Source of the DNA: Pseudomonas sp. CHM02
GTDB taxonomy: Bacteria; Pseudomonadota; Gammaproteobacteria; Pseudomonadales; Pseudomonadaceae
DNA length: 64,000 nucleotides
Reading direction: 5' to 3'
Assembly (NCBI RefSeq): GCF_000612585.1
Contig: NZ_JFCA01000029.1
Coordinates: 36,985 to 100,984 of the forward strand
Under the pieces are notes generated by a model. That model did not search any database, was not told where the DNA came from, and saw only the letters and a list, made by a program, of their open reading frames with translations. A program made the position numbers and the translations under genes. The stretch's first letter is position 1, and each line of letters opens with the position of its first letter. Shown here piece after piece: positions 49,339 to 57,228 of this stretch.

Positions 49339-49437
49339 GCAGGAGCGAGCGTGCTCGCGAAAAAACGCAATGGCACCACATTTTTCCTGGTACCACGCGT
49401 TATCGTTGCCGTCCTTCGCGGGCAAGCCCGCTCCTAC
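49339..49437. repeat. REP pair in inverted orientation
   Basis: The left copy aggagcgagcgtgctcgcga and right copy ttcgcgggcaagcccgctcc are inverted, about 55 bp apart, between the activator gene and the end of fapF. The two copies differ in the central bases. Confidence 0.75.
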
Positions 49438-49448
49438 CGTGTCTGCGG

Positions 49449-50753
49449 TTAGAAGTAGTACGGGAATTTCAGGCTGAACGTAAAGTCCGGCGCATCGTCC
49501 GTCATCCCGATCGACAGGTTCGGCACGATCGTCAGGTTTTCCGACGCCGCAATCGTCATCCCCACGTTGAAGTAGCCGGCGTTCGCATCGCTGGACACCA
49601 CTGATTGCCAGTCCCCGCCGTCAGGCTTGAGCTTGCTCTTGCGTTGTACCAGGTCGGAGACCGAGAACGACATACTCATCTTCTCGTTCAGCGCGAAGGC
49701 GACGCCCACGCCCACTTGGAAGCTGTCGCCGAGGCTGACCTTGCCGCCGACTTTCTGATTGGCATTGGAACTGATGTCGTCGAACGAGTCCTCGAAGTTG
49801 TGGGTATAGGACAACGAGCCGAACAGTACGGCGGGGTCGAAGGTCTTGACCAGCGAAATGCCCGGTGTGACCGACCAGACGCCGTTACCCGTGGGCAGGC
49901 TTTCCGGCACGAACAGGTTGTCGTTGTTGGGCGACTCGATCAGTTTGATGCCATAGGGTTCCTTACCCGTAGGCGCCTTGACCCGTACCGATACCACCGC
50001 ATCCGGCAGGGTGTCGGTTTCGTCGAGGAATTTGTAGGCAATGCCGAAGTTTACGTCGCCGATGGTCGGGTCGCGAGTGACCGAGGCTTCCGAGGTGGTG
50101 GTACCACTGTTGTTGGCACCACCCGACTGGTAAGTGGACTCGCGGTACACCACCGGCACGTTTACATCGAACTGCCAGCGGTTATCGAGGTTGTAGCGCC
50201 CCGTCAGGTCCAGGGTCCAGTTATCGGCCTTGATCCGGTCCAGGTTGATATTGCCGAGGAAGATCGAGTCCAGTGCCAGGAAACCGTTGAGCGTCAGCTG
50301 GCGCGCGTCATAACGGGCGTAGGTGATACCGGTCTCGAAGCTGAACTTGCCATTGCCGAAAAAGCCGCTGGCCTCGTTGTACAGGTTGCTGACGCTTTGT
50401 GCGGGGGCCGAATCATCCTTGAGGCTTTGCCCATAGGAACTGCCGCCGCCCGCACCGCCCGATGCGGCCGCCGCGCCTACCCCGGGCGCGCCGGCCACGG
50501 TGGTGCTCTTGCTGAAATCAGCCGGGGATTTGGCCAGGCGCCTGGGCGCCGGCGTGGCTGGCTGATCTTCTACCTGCCTGACCCTTTGCTCCAATACCGC
50601 CAGTGCTTTTTGCTGTACTTCGTAACGCTGCTTGAGTTCCAGGAGTTCCTGTTTCAGCGTTTCAATATCGGCATCCGGCGCGGCATACAACATCGTTGCA
50701 GGCAGGAGCGTACTCAAACAAACCACGGCACGTAACGATAAAGATCGATGCAT
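49449..50753 (-). CDS. fapF: Functional amyloid outer-membrane secretion pore FapF
   Basis: A 434-residue outer membrane barrel that exports the Fap amyloid subunits. It has a signal peptide (ending LPATMLYA), then a coiled-coil region (IETLKQELLELKQRYEVQQK, about residues 30-65) that forms the trimer plug in known FapF. A Gly/Ala/Ser-rich linker follows, then the barrel of amphipathic strands ending in FSLKFPYYF, with the terminal phenylalanine typical of outer membrane proteins. It is the last gene of the fap operon. Confidence 0.93.
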   Translation of the reverse strand: MHRSLSLRAVVCLSTLLPATMLYAAPDADIETLKQELLELKQRYEVQQKALAVLEQRVRQVEDQPATPAPRRLAKSPADFSKSTTVAGAPGVGAAAASGGAGGGSSYGQSLKDDSAPAQSVSNLYNEASGFFGNGKFSFETGITYARYDARQLTLNGFLALDSIFLGNINLDRIKADNWTLDLTGRYNLDNRWQFDVNVPVVYRESTYQSGGANNSGTTTSEASVTRDPTIGDVNFGIAYKFLDETDTLPDAVVSVRVKAPTGKEPYGIKLIESPNNDNLFVPESLPTGNGVWSVTPGISLVKTFDPAVLFGSLSYTHNFEDSFDDISSNANQKVGGKVSLGDSFQVGVGVAFALNEKMSMSFSVSDLVQRKSKLKPDGGDWQSVVSSDANAGYFNVGMTIAASENLTIVPNLSIGMTDDAPDFTFSLKFPYYF

Positions 50754-50804
50754 GAAGTAAGCCGTCCCTTTTTTTAATGCGTAAGTGTCGTGGCTCAGCG
50801 TAGT

Positions 50805-51554
50805 TCAATAACCGATAGTGCGTAGGCCCTTGAGTTGATCCAAGTTGAGGTTCTGCGTGATGTTGTTCAAACCGTTGTTGCCCATCACCACGTTAAGCTG
50901 GGTCAAATTGTTGATGAAGTTGCTGTTGCCGCTGATAACGGTGCCCTGCAGGACATTGCCACCGCCGATCTGCTGCACCACATTGCCCTGATTGTTATTG
51001 GCCAGGAGCGACATCTGCAGCCCACCATTCTTGGCCGAGACGGTGACCTGGCCTGCGGCGGTACTGCCGGTGATCGGTTGACCGGCGACCAGGGCCTGGC
51101 CGGATTGCGCGTAGTTGGCCGGCGCCAGGCCGTTTTTGGTGACGTTGATGTCCACCGCGTTGTTGGCCGTGTTGCCATCCCCGGCAGCGCGCACGCTTTG
51201 GGTCACGCCTTGGCCGGTGCCCAGGCCGGCGCCGCCCACCACGGTGCCGGTGCCGTTGGGTTGTTGGGTCTGGCCGTTGCCATCGTTGCCGGTGATCTGT
51301 ACGTAGAACTGCGGGGTGACGGTCGATTTGTCGATTTGCATGCTGGCGCTGCCCGTCACGGTGGCGCCGCTGGAGTTGGTCCAGGTGGTGCTCATCACGA
51401 TGCCGAAACTGATGATCCGCCCAGGCATTACGAAGCGCCCGCGCAGATCCGCCATTTCCGAATCCTTGAGCTCGATAGGCTTGAAGGCCGATGACGCATA
51501 GGCGGGCATTGAGGCCGCCAGGCACATGACCGTCAGCCAACGGTAAGTGTTCAT
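50805..51554 (-). CDS. fapE: Fap amyloid accessory protein FapE
   Basis: A 249-residue exported protein with a signal peptide (MNTYRWLTVMCLAASMPAYA). FapE is a minor component of extracellular fibrils and is needed for normal amyloid formation. Family signs are the segments IELKDSEMADLRGRFVMPGR and, near the end, NSNFINNLTQLNVVMGNNGL and NITQNLNLDQLKGLRTIGY. The last two are Asn-rich and amyloid-like. It lies 51 bp upstream of fapF and 37 bp after fapD in the operon. Confidence 0.9.
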   Translation of the reverse strand: MNTYRWLTVMCLAASMPAYASSAFKPIELKDSEMADLRGRFVMPGRIISFGIVMSTTWTNSSGATVTGSASMQIDKSTVTPQFYVQITGNDGNGQTQQPNGTGTVVGGAGLGTGQGVTQSVRAAGDGNTANNAVDINVTKNGLAPANYAQSGQALVAGQPITGSTAAGQVTVSAKNGGLQMSLLANNNQGNVVQQIGGGNVLQGTVISGNSNFINNLTQLNVVMGNNGLNNITQNLNLDQLKGLRTIGY

Positions 51555-51591
51555 CGTCTGCTCCTGGAGCGTCCTGCCCCTTATTGCGCTT

Positions 51592-52269
51592 CTAGAAGAA
51601 GTCGCTCTGGATGAAACCGAAGTCCATCAATTCGCTGTCGCGCACGGGGCTGAACGTGTTCAGCTGGTTCTTGGCGGTCAACGGTGTGGGCGGGGAGAGC
51701 AGGGCGTTGGTCTTGTCGTAGCCTTCACCCAATACGGCGAAAACGATGCCGTTCCAGCCTTTGATGAAATCGTCCTTTGTATAGCGCTTGTGGCCCAGCA
51801 CGGGGTCGCCGATATAGACCCAGTCCTTGTCGGCGCGCTGCAACACCACGAAGTGCTTGTAGCCGCGGATTTCCAGCAGCACCACAACCGGGACTTTGAC
51901 GGTGATCAACACTTCTGGCGTAATCCGGTAGCCCTTGGCGCGCATGCCGATGCTTTCCAGATAGCGCTTCATGTCGAGCATGGAAAAGCCCTGGGTGCGC
52001 ACCAGGTCCTGGTCTGCGTTGACCAGCATGCCCTTGATGACGTGGTCTTCATCCACATCCATCCAATAGGCTTGACGCAGGATGGTGGCCAGTGCAGCGG
52101 CGCCACAGCTGAAATCGGTTTTCTGTTCCACCAGGTTGGCGAATTTGCGTTCGCGGATGCTCTCGACCTTCTTGTAGATCAACCCACCACCCGGCATGAC
52201 CACAGCCATTTGCCCCGCCCAGGTCGGGCCGGTGAGTGCTAGCAGAAGGAGGAAGGCAACGAGGCGCAT
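51592..52269 (-). CDS. fapD: Fap locus C39-like cysteine peptidase FapD
   Basis: A 225-residue exported peptidase of the C39 fold. The signal peptide is MRLVAFLLLLALTGPTWAGQ. The catalytic cysteine is C55 in TDFSCGAAALATIL, the histidine is in GYKHFVVLQ, and an aspartate follows in YIGDPVLGHK, so the triad is complete. It is thought to process or quality-control Fap components in the periplasm. The start at 52269 is chosen because the signal peptide begins there; a 16-codon extension upstream is unlikely. A hairpin separates it from fapC. Confidence 0.9.
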   Translation of the reverse strand: MRLVAFLLLLALTGPTWAGQMAVVMPGGGLIYKKVESIRERKFANLVEQKTDFSCGAAALATILRQAYWMDVDEDHVIKGMLVNADQDLVRTQGFSMLDMKRYLESIGMRAKGYRITPEVLITVKVPVVVLLEIRGYKHFVVLQRADKDWVYIGDPVLGHKRYTKDDFIKGWNGIVFAVLGEGYDKTNALLSPPTPLTAKNQLNTFSPVRDSELMDFGFIQSDFF

Positions 52270-52298
52270 GATCGTATGACCTGTTGGACACTGGAATG

Positions 52299-52324
52299 AA
52301 AAGGGCCTTGTTGCCAAGGCCCTG
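52299..52324 (-). terminator. Hairpin with T-run between fapC and fapD (possible attenuator)
   Basis: On the minus strand agggccttg pairs with caaggccct around a 4-nt loop and is followed by TTTT. It lies within 35 bp after the fapC stop, inside the operon, so it could lower expression of fapDEF relative to fapC. Confidence 0.65.
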
Positions 52325-52330
52325 TCAGGA

Positions 52331-53053
52331 TCAGAAGCGAGTGGTGGACTGCACGACTACGTTGTTCTGACCTTGGTTGTTGCTACCCGACAGAACGTTG
52401 GAGTTCGACACCCCGGAGCTGAAGTTCATCGAGTTGTTCACGCTGGCGTTGTTGACCACTGGCTTGGTGTTCCAGCCATGGCCGCTGGCCAGGTTGAGGG
52501 TCAGGTTGCCGGACACATCCTGCACGCCATTGACGGTTGCAGCGCCGCCGGTACCATCTTTGTTAGCCTGGATAACGGTGCTGTTGCTGGCCTGGTTGGA
52601 GGTACCCGAAGCGGCGTTCAGTTGAAGCACGCCGGAAGCATTGTTGCCACTGTCGTTGAGCGAAGCGTTGTTTTTGGTGCTGCTGTTGATCACCAGGTTA
52701 CCGGTGTTCGATTGAGCCGAGTTCACGGTCGCGAACACGAAGTCTGCATCGGCGGACTGAACGACTACGTCGTTTTTGCCCTGGTTGTTGTCACCACTCA
52801 GCACGTTGCCGTTGGCAATGCCACTGATGTGGTTGTAGGACTCATTGGCCGAAGCGTTGTTTTTGGTTTTGTCATTGAGCACCACGTTGCCATGGTTGCT
52901 TTGACCGTCGTTGGACGTAGCGGTGGCTGAAGTGGTTGGAGCCGGTTGTGGGCCGCCACCGCCACCGCCGCCTGGTGGGTTAGCGTGAGCAGCAACAGCC
53001 ATGAGAGCAGCGAGAGCGAAAGCCAGTGGTTTAAGAGCCATTGTAGGTTTCAT
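52331..53053 (-). CDS. fapC: Major functional amyloid subunit FapC
   Basis: A 240-residue precursor of the main Fap fibril protein. The signal peptide ends at AAHA (residue 24), followed by a Gly/Pro-rich stretch. Three imperfect repeats follow at about residues 48-99, 111-162 and 175-235, each ending in a pattern such as GDNNQGKNDVVVQ or GSNNQGQNNVVVQ. They are separated by two linkers of only about 11 residues, so this is a compact FapC. The mature protein has no cysteine. Composition is Asn, Ser, Gly and Val rich. An AAGGAG ribosome site precedes the start, fitting high expression. Confidence 0.94.
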   Translation of the reverse strand: MKPTMALKPLAFALAALMAVAAHANPPGGGGGGGPQPAPTTSATATSNDGQSNHGNVVLNDKTKNNASANESYNHISGIANGNVLSGDNNQGKNDVVVQSADADFVFATVNSAQSNTGNLVINSSTKNNASLNDSGNNASGVLQLNAASGTSNQASNSTVIQANKDGTGGAATVNGVQDVSGNLTLNLASGHGWNTKPVVNNASVNNSMNFSSGVSNSNVLSGSNNQGQNNVVVQSTTRF

Positions 53054-53120
53054 GGTGTTTCTCCTTGCTTCTATTTAGTTGGTTAAGTGTTGGTACGGTC
53101 TAGCTATCGACTCAGCTCCA

Positions 53121-53684
53121 TCAGTTGAGTCGCAGGTTCAGGGTGTTAGCCACTCGGTTCCCCACCCCGGCGCTCTGGGTGACCTGTACCACTCCACGGC
53201 TGCCGGTGAAGGCCTGGTCGCTGGTAACGACCTGGCGGCTGCCAGTGGTAGGGGTCAACCCTGAGTCTGTTGCAAGCGCAACGTTCTGTTGCGACATGAC
53301 GCTGTCATCGATGCTCTGCGGGCCAGCGTTAATGCTGATGCGCACGGCATTGATCGATTGGTTCTGGGCCCCGGCCGACTGGTTGATGCTCAGTACGCCG
53401 TTGCCATTGCTGAATGAGTTGCCCTGGATGGCCGCTTTGGCGTTCAGGTTGCGGTCGGAGGGAGCGCCGCTGATGTGCTGGGTGACATTGATGTTCGCCT
53501 GGGCGTTGTGGCCGACCGCAATGGCGACGTTATTGCTCAGTTGCTGCTGGTCGCCGGCGGCCTGGTTGACCGTGACTACGCCGTTGTAGTGCTTGCCCGA
53601 GTTGTCGATGGTTGCGTTGTTGTTGCTGTCGGCCATCGCGGCACCGCAACCCAGCACGGTCAGGATCATCCAGGAATACTTCAT
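53121..53684 (-). CDS. fapB: Minor functional amyloid subunit FapB (nucleator)
   Basis: A 187-residue exported protein with a signal peptide (MKYSWMILTVLGCGAAMA). Three amyloid repeats of the form G-V-x-x-x-Q-(A/S)-A-G are visible: GVVTVNQAAGDQQQLSNN, GVLSINQSAGAQNQSINA and GVVQVTQSAGVGNRVANT. These resemble the repeats of FapC, and FapB is believed to nucleate fibres. It starts one base after the fapA stop and is followed by fapC after a 67-bp gap. Confidence 0.93.
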   Translation of the reverse strand: MKYSWMILTVLGCGAAMADSNNNATIDNSGKHYNGVVTVNQAAGDQQQLSNNVAIAVGHNAQANINVTQHISGAPSDRNLNAKAAIQGNSFSNGNGVLSINQSAGAQNQSINAVRISINAGPQSIDDSVMSQQNVALATDSGLTPTTGSRQVVTSDQAFTGSRGVVQVTQSAGVGNRVANTLNLRLN

Positions 53685-53685
53685 C

Positions 53686-54138
53686 TCAGCGCCCTCCGAC
53701 CATGCTGCCGATGTTGTTCAGCGGTTGTAGGCCGCGAGAGACTGCGCCGTTGACCGTGCCGGAAATACTGCTGCCACCGACATGGCTGGCTGCGGCGCCT
53801 GCACCCAGGCCGATGCCGCCGCCGTTATTGTCAAATCCGGGAAGGTTGCCGCCTGGCATGATCGTGCGAGTGAGGCTGGAGCCGCTGGCGATCCCGGCGA
53901 TGTCGCTGTCGTTCAATTCAGTGTTGTTGAGGGCGCGATAGATCTGGACGGACGGGTTGGCATTCGCGGTGGTCGGGCTGGGGTCGGAGCCGGCGGTGCG
54001 GCCGTACATGTGGCCACGGACAGCGCGTTCAATCACGATCACACCGTTACCTTCGGCGAGCGCTGGAAGGCTCACGCTGGTACTGAGTACACAGCTGATC
54101 AGAAGGAGGCTCAATGAACCTTGAGTGTGAGTGACCAC
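53686..54138 (-). CDS. fapA: Fap amyloid accessory protein FapA
   Basis: A 150-residue exported protein starting with GTG; an AAGGA ribosome site lies 9 nt upstream. The signal peptide runs to SLPALA. The mature part contains GVIVIERAVRGHMYGRTAG and a Gly-rich C-terminus (GGGIGLGAGAAASHVGG). FapA affects which subunit dominates the fibre in known systems. It is the first gene of the fap operon, about 40 bp downstream of the predicted transcription start. Confidence 0.9.
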   Translation of the reverse strand: MVTHTQGSLSLLLISCVLSTSVSLPALAEGNGVIVIERAVRGHMYGRTAGSDPSPTTANANPSVQIYRALNNTELNDSDIAGIASGSSLTRTIMPGGNLPGFDNNGGGIGLGAGAAASHVGGSSISGTVNGAVSRGLQPLNNIGSMVGGR

Positions 54139-54190
54139 GGCAATATTCCTTATTCTTCACGCTGACCCTAAACAGCGCTGTAAGGGATAG

Positions 54191-54206
54191 AGCAGAAGCT
54201 GTGCCG
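54191..54206 (-). promoter_or_regulatory. Candidate sigma-54 promoter of the fap operon
   Basis: Read on the minus strand the sequence is CGGCACAGCTTCTGCT. It has the required GG and GC pairs exactly 10 nt apart and matches the -24 GGCAC core; mismatches are few. Transcription would start about 12 nt downstream, leaving a leader of about 40 nt before fapA. Confidence 0.7.
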
Positions 54207-54267
54207 CTTTTTGTTTGTTTCGGTTATTCAAAGGGTTGCGCAAAAGGCCAGGCAAAATGATGGCCGC

Positions 54268-54289
54268 GCTGTATCAGCCGTGAGACAGC
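54268..54289. promoter_or_regulatory. Palindromic upstream site 1 of fap, likely activator-binding
   Basis: The core TGTATCAGCCGTGAGACA is a near-palindrome (GCTGT-N-TCA ... TGA-N-ACAGC over 22 bp), centred about 80 bp upstream of the -12 element. Its left half is identical to site 2. Confidence 0.6.
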
Positions 54290-54339
54290 GACCCATGAAT
54301 CCCAGGCTACCCAGCCGCTGCACAATCGCTTCACCACCC

Positions 54340-54357
54340 TGTATCAGCGCTGTAACA
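54340..54357. promoter_or_regulatory. Palindromic upstream site 2 of fap, likely activator-binding
   Basis: The core TGTATCAGCGCTGTAACA shares its first nine bases with site 1. Its centre is 70 bp further upstream, close to seven helical turns, so two activator dimers or hexamers could bind on roughly the same DNA face. Confidence 0.6.
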
Positions 54358-54467
54358 CCGCGCATGACAAAAGCATGAATCCGCTTGCCACGGGCGGTTC
54401 AGGGCAGGGAGGTGTAAAAAAAACGGACACTTCAGGCGTGCGCAAGCCTTTGCCTGCTGGCGGGGGC

Positions 54468-55463
54468 TCAGCCTTTGGGGGCTTTACGCGGTATGGAATT
54501 GAGTACGGGGTTGCCGTCCTGGTTCTGGGTCAGGTAGACCGGCAAGACCTTGGGCAGGGAGGGGACGAGGTTGTTGACCTCGTTGATGTTGTAGATGCCG
54601 CCGATGCGAATCGTCCCGGTACTGGCGTCTGCCAGCATCACCGGTTTGCTCAGGTAGCGGTTGATCAGTGGCAACGCATCGGCCAGGGCCAGGTTGTCGA
54701 GGATCAGTTTACCCTGGCGCCAGGCCAGCGCGGTATCGTTGGGGTTGATCGCACGCACACGGGGTGTGGCATCGCCCTGTTGATAGCTGGCCTGCATGCC
54801 GGGGGTGAGCGGGACGCTGCCGTGCACCTGGTCGCTGGCAATCTGTACCGAGCCTTCGAGCAGCATCACTCGCACCTGGTCTTCGTATTTCCAGACGTTG
54901 AACTGGGTTCCCGTGACCCGCACCTGGCCATTGGCTGCATGCACGATGAACGGGTGGTTGTTGTCATGGCTGACCTTGAAGAACGCCTCGCCCTTTTTCA
55001 GCGTGACCCGGCGCTGGTCCTTGTAATTGCTGTAGATCAGCTCGGTACCGAGGTTGAGCTCCACCTGGCTGCCATCACCCAGCGTGACCTGGCGTAAACC
55101 ATTGGCGGCGTCGAAGCGTTCATAGGCGCTTGGTAGCCACCCGGCCTCCCAGCCGGTAAAGGCGGCCAGGGGCAGGGCGGCCAGGCAAATCGCTGCCGCC
55201 ACCGCATAGGTACGCACCCGGCTGCGGGGCTTGAACGGCACCACCACAGGGGTAGGTTCGCTGCGGGGCAGGTGATCGGCGACGTCCCAGATTTCGAGCA
55301 TGGCCGCGTATTCAAAGGCGTGCAGCGGATGAGCATCGTGCCATTGCGCAAAAGCCTGACGCTCGCCAGGCGTGCAATCACACGCGTGCAGACGCATGCA
55401 CCAATGCGCAGCGGCGTCGGTGATGGCGTCATATTCGGCTTCTGAAAGGGCTTTTTCGCTCAT
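54468..55463 (-). CDS. FecR-family protein (orphan anti-sigma-like)
   Basis: A 331-residue single-pass membrane protein. The N-terminal DUF4880 region is AAAHWCMRLHACDCTPGERQAFAQWHDAHP, one membrane helix follows at about residues 84-106, and the periplasmic FecR domain contains FDAANGLRQVTLGDGSQVELN and VRVTGTQFNVWKYEDQVRVMLLEGSVQ. The end carries a short secretin/TonB-type segment (NRYLSKPVMLADAS...IGGIYN). FecR proteins relay siderophore signals to a sigma factor, but no ECF sigma gene or signalling receptor adjoins it here. It ends just upstream of the fap control region. Confidence 0.87.
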   Translation of the reverse strand: MSEKALSEAEYDAITDAAAHWCMRLHACDCTPGERQAFAQWHDAHPLHAFEYAAMLEIWDVADHLPRSEPTPVVVPFKPRSRVRTYAVAAAICLAALPLAAFTGWEAGWLPSAYERFDAANGLRQVTLGDGSQVELNLGTELIYSNYKDQRRVTLKKGEAFFKVSHDNNHPFIVHAANGQVRVTGTQFNVWKYEDQVRVMLLEGSVQIASDQVHGSVPLTPGMQASYQQGDATPRVRAINPNDTALAWRQGKLILDNLALADALPLINRYLSKPVMLADASTGTIRIGGIYNINEVNNLVPSLPKVLPVYLTQNQDGNPVLNSIPRKAPKG

Positions 55464-55616
55464 TTACTCATCCTGATTTCCGACATTCTAACCTCCCGAG
55501 GCGGATGGCGAGAACAGCCATCATGGCGATTGCACATCAATTGGAACTTATTCTCGTTTGGCAATGCCCAAAAAATTCAGGACATGAGTCTGTCATTCCC
55601 ACAATGGAGTACGAAT

Positions 55617-55886
55617 ATGCTGAAGAAAACCTTAGTCGCCCTGTGTGCAACCACTGCTCTGCTCAGCGCGGGCGCTGCCTTGGCCGACAAGCCGGGGGCG
55701 GGCTGGATTACCATTGAGAAAGCCATCGAAGTGGCCAAGACCAAGGCCGGCTATATCGAGGTATATGCAGCCGAGGCCGACGACAACGGCTATTGGGAAG
55801 TCAAAGGGCGCAAGTCCGACGGCACCGTGTACGAAGCGCGAATCGACGGCGCGTCGGGCAATATCCTGCGTGACCAGAAAGACTGA
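55617..55886 (+). CDS. Secreted PepSY-domain protein
   Basis: An 89-residue exported protein. The signal peptide is MLKKTLVALCATTALLSAGAALA, and the rest is a single PepSY domain: WITIEKAIEVAKTKAGYIEVYAAEADDNGYWEVKG, then VYEARIDGASGNILRDQ. Such proteins may inhibit peptidases or sense periplasmic conditions. The start at 55617 has GGAG 8 nt upstream. It is divergent from the fecR-like gene. Confidence 0.85.
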   Translation: MLKKTLVALCATTALLSAGAALADKPGAGWITIEKAIEVAKTKAGYIEVYAAEADDNGYWEVKGRKSDGTVYEARIDGASGNILRDQKD

Positions 55887-55896
55887 CGTTCCCCGC

Positions 55897-55918
55897 CGGG
55901 AGCCTGCTCAGGCTCCCG
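55897..55918 (+). terminator. Hairpin after the PepSY gene
   Basis: cgggagcc and ggctcccg form an 8-bp perfect stem around a 6-nt loop, 11 bp after the stop. No T-run follows. Confidence 0.45.
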
Positions 55919-56009
55919 CATCCGATTCCCGCCCCAACTGGCTGATCATGCAGGTGATCGAGTCGGCATTGGCCAGCATGGTGTCAATCCGTTTATCGAC
56001 GTTGCTCAT
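55908..56009 (-). CDS. Possible 33-residue small protein
   Basis: The frame reads MSNVDKRIDTMLANADSITC and continues to a stop inside the PepSY terminator hairpin. The composition is protein-like and helical, but no good ribosome site is seen. This is a weak candidate. Confidence 0.25.
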   Translation of the reverse strand: MSNVDKRIDTMLANADSITCMISQLGRESDAGA

Positions 56010-56152
56010 GAACAATGCCCGGGCACCGTGCGTGTGGCGGTAGATAACGGAGGCGGATCGCAAGCGCCCGTTGACAGCAGGCACGGGAGGCGTTGTTTAA
56101 TCGACGATCTGGATTCTTGTTGTCTCTTCCAATTATAAAATCGGAGCTACAG

Positions 56153-57190
56153 ATGTCTGCCCAGTCCCCGATAGTCGACAGTCCTTCAGCCTTCATCGGT
56201 TTCAACGACCTGGTGGGGTTGCTGCACGCCATATTCGTCAAACATGGCACCTCGCCCGAGGTTGCCGCGATCCTGGCGCGCAACTGCGCCAGCGCCGAGC
56301 GCGACGGTGCGCACAGTCACGGCATCTTCCGCATCCCCGGTTACCTCAGCACGCTGGCCAGTGGTTGGGTCAATGGCAAGGCTGTGCCTGTGGTCACGGA
56401 TGTGGCGTCCGGCTTCGTGCGGGTAGACGCAGGCAACGGCTTCGCCCAGCCGGCCCTTGAAGCGGCCCGTGCACTGCTGGTGGACAAGGCACGCAGCGCC
56501 GGCATCGCGCTGCTGGCCATCCACAACTCCCATCACTTTGCCGCGCTGTGGCCGGATGTCGAGCCTTTCGCCGAAGAAGGGCTGGTGGCGTTGAGCGTGG
56601 TCAACAGCATGACTTGCGTGGTGCCCCATGGCGCCGACCGGCCGCTGTTCGGCACCAACCCCATCGCCTTCGCCGCGCCGCGTGCCGACGGCTTGCCGAT
56701 TGTGTTCGACCTGGCCACCAGCGCTATCGCCCACGGCGACGTACAGATTGCCGCCCGCAAGGGCGAGCGCCTGCCGCCGGGCATGGGCGTCGACAGCCTC
56801 GGCCAGCCCACCCAGGACCCCAAGGCCGTGCTCGAAGGCGGCGCACTGCTGCCTTTCGGCGGGCACAAGGGGTCGGCGTTATCGATGATGGTCGAACTGC
56901 TGGCGGCGGCCTTGACCGGTGGCAACTTCTCGTTCGAGTTCAACTGGGCCGACCACCCCGGTGCCCGCACGCCCTGGACCGGCCAGTTGCTGATTGTCAT
57001 CGACCCGAGCAAAACCGCCGGGCAAAGCTTCGCCGAGCGCAGCCAGGAACTGGTGCGGCAGATGCATGCGGCGGGCTTGCGGCGTTTACCGGGGGATCGA
57101 CGTCATCGCACACGGGCGAAGTCGGAGCAGCAGGGTGTTGAGTTGGACGCGCAGGAACTGGCGCGATTGCAGGCATTGTCGGTCGATTGA
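56153..57190 (+). CDS. dpkA: Delta1-piperideine-2-carboxylate / Delta1-pyrroline-2-carboxylate reductase
   Basis: A 345-residue NADPH-dependent reductase of the malate/L-lactate dehydrogenase family, forming L-pipecolate in D-lysine breakdown and L-proline in the D-proline route. It closely resembles P. putida DpkA as I know it: NCASAERDGAHSHGIFRIPGY with the active-site histidine, AIHNSHHFAALWPDVE, LFGTNPIAFAAPRADG and LPFGGHKGSALSMMVELLAA. The start at 56153 has GGAG 7 nt upstream. The family has 340 to 345 residues. The neighbours give no clear pathway partner. Confidence 0.92.
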   Translation: MSAQSPIVDSPSAFIGFNDLVGLLHAIFVKHGTSPEVAAILARNCASAERDGAHSHGIFRIPGYLSTLASGWVNGKAVPVVTDVASGFVRVDAGNGFAQPALEAARALLVDKARSAGIALLAIHNSHHFAALWPDVEPFAEEGLVALSVVNSMTCVVPHGADRPLFGTNPIAFAAPRADGLPIVFDLATSAIAHGDVQIAARKGERLPPGMGVDSLGQPTQDPKAVLEGGALLPFGGHKGSALSMMVELLAAALTGGNFSFEFNWADHPGARTPWTGQLLIVIDPSKTAGQSFAERSQELVRQMHAAGLRRLPGDRRHRTRAKSEQQGVELDAQELARLQALSVD

Positions 57191-57193
57191 ACA

Positions 57194-57221
57194 GGTGGCG
57201 GCGCCAGCCGGCGCCGCCACC
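57194..57221. terminator. 12-bp perfect hairpin between convergent genes
   Basis: ggtggcggcgcc and ggcgccgccacc pair around a 4-nt loop directly after dpkA and before the end of the DUF883 gene. It may serve both, although no T-run follows. Confidence 0.55.
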
Positions 57222-57228
57222 CGGCAGA

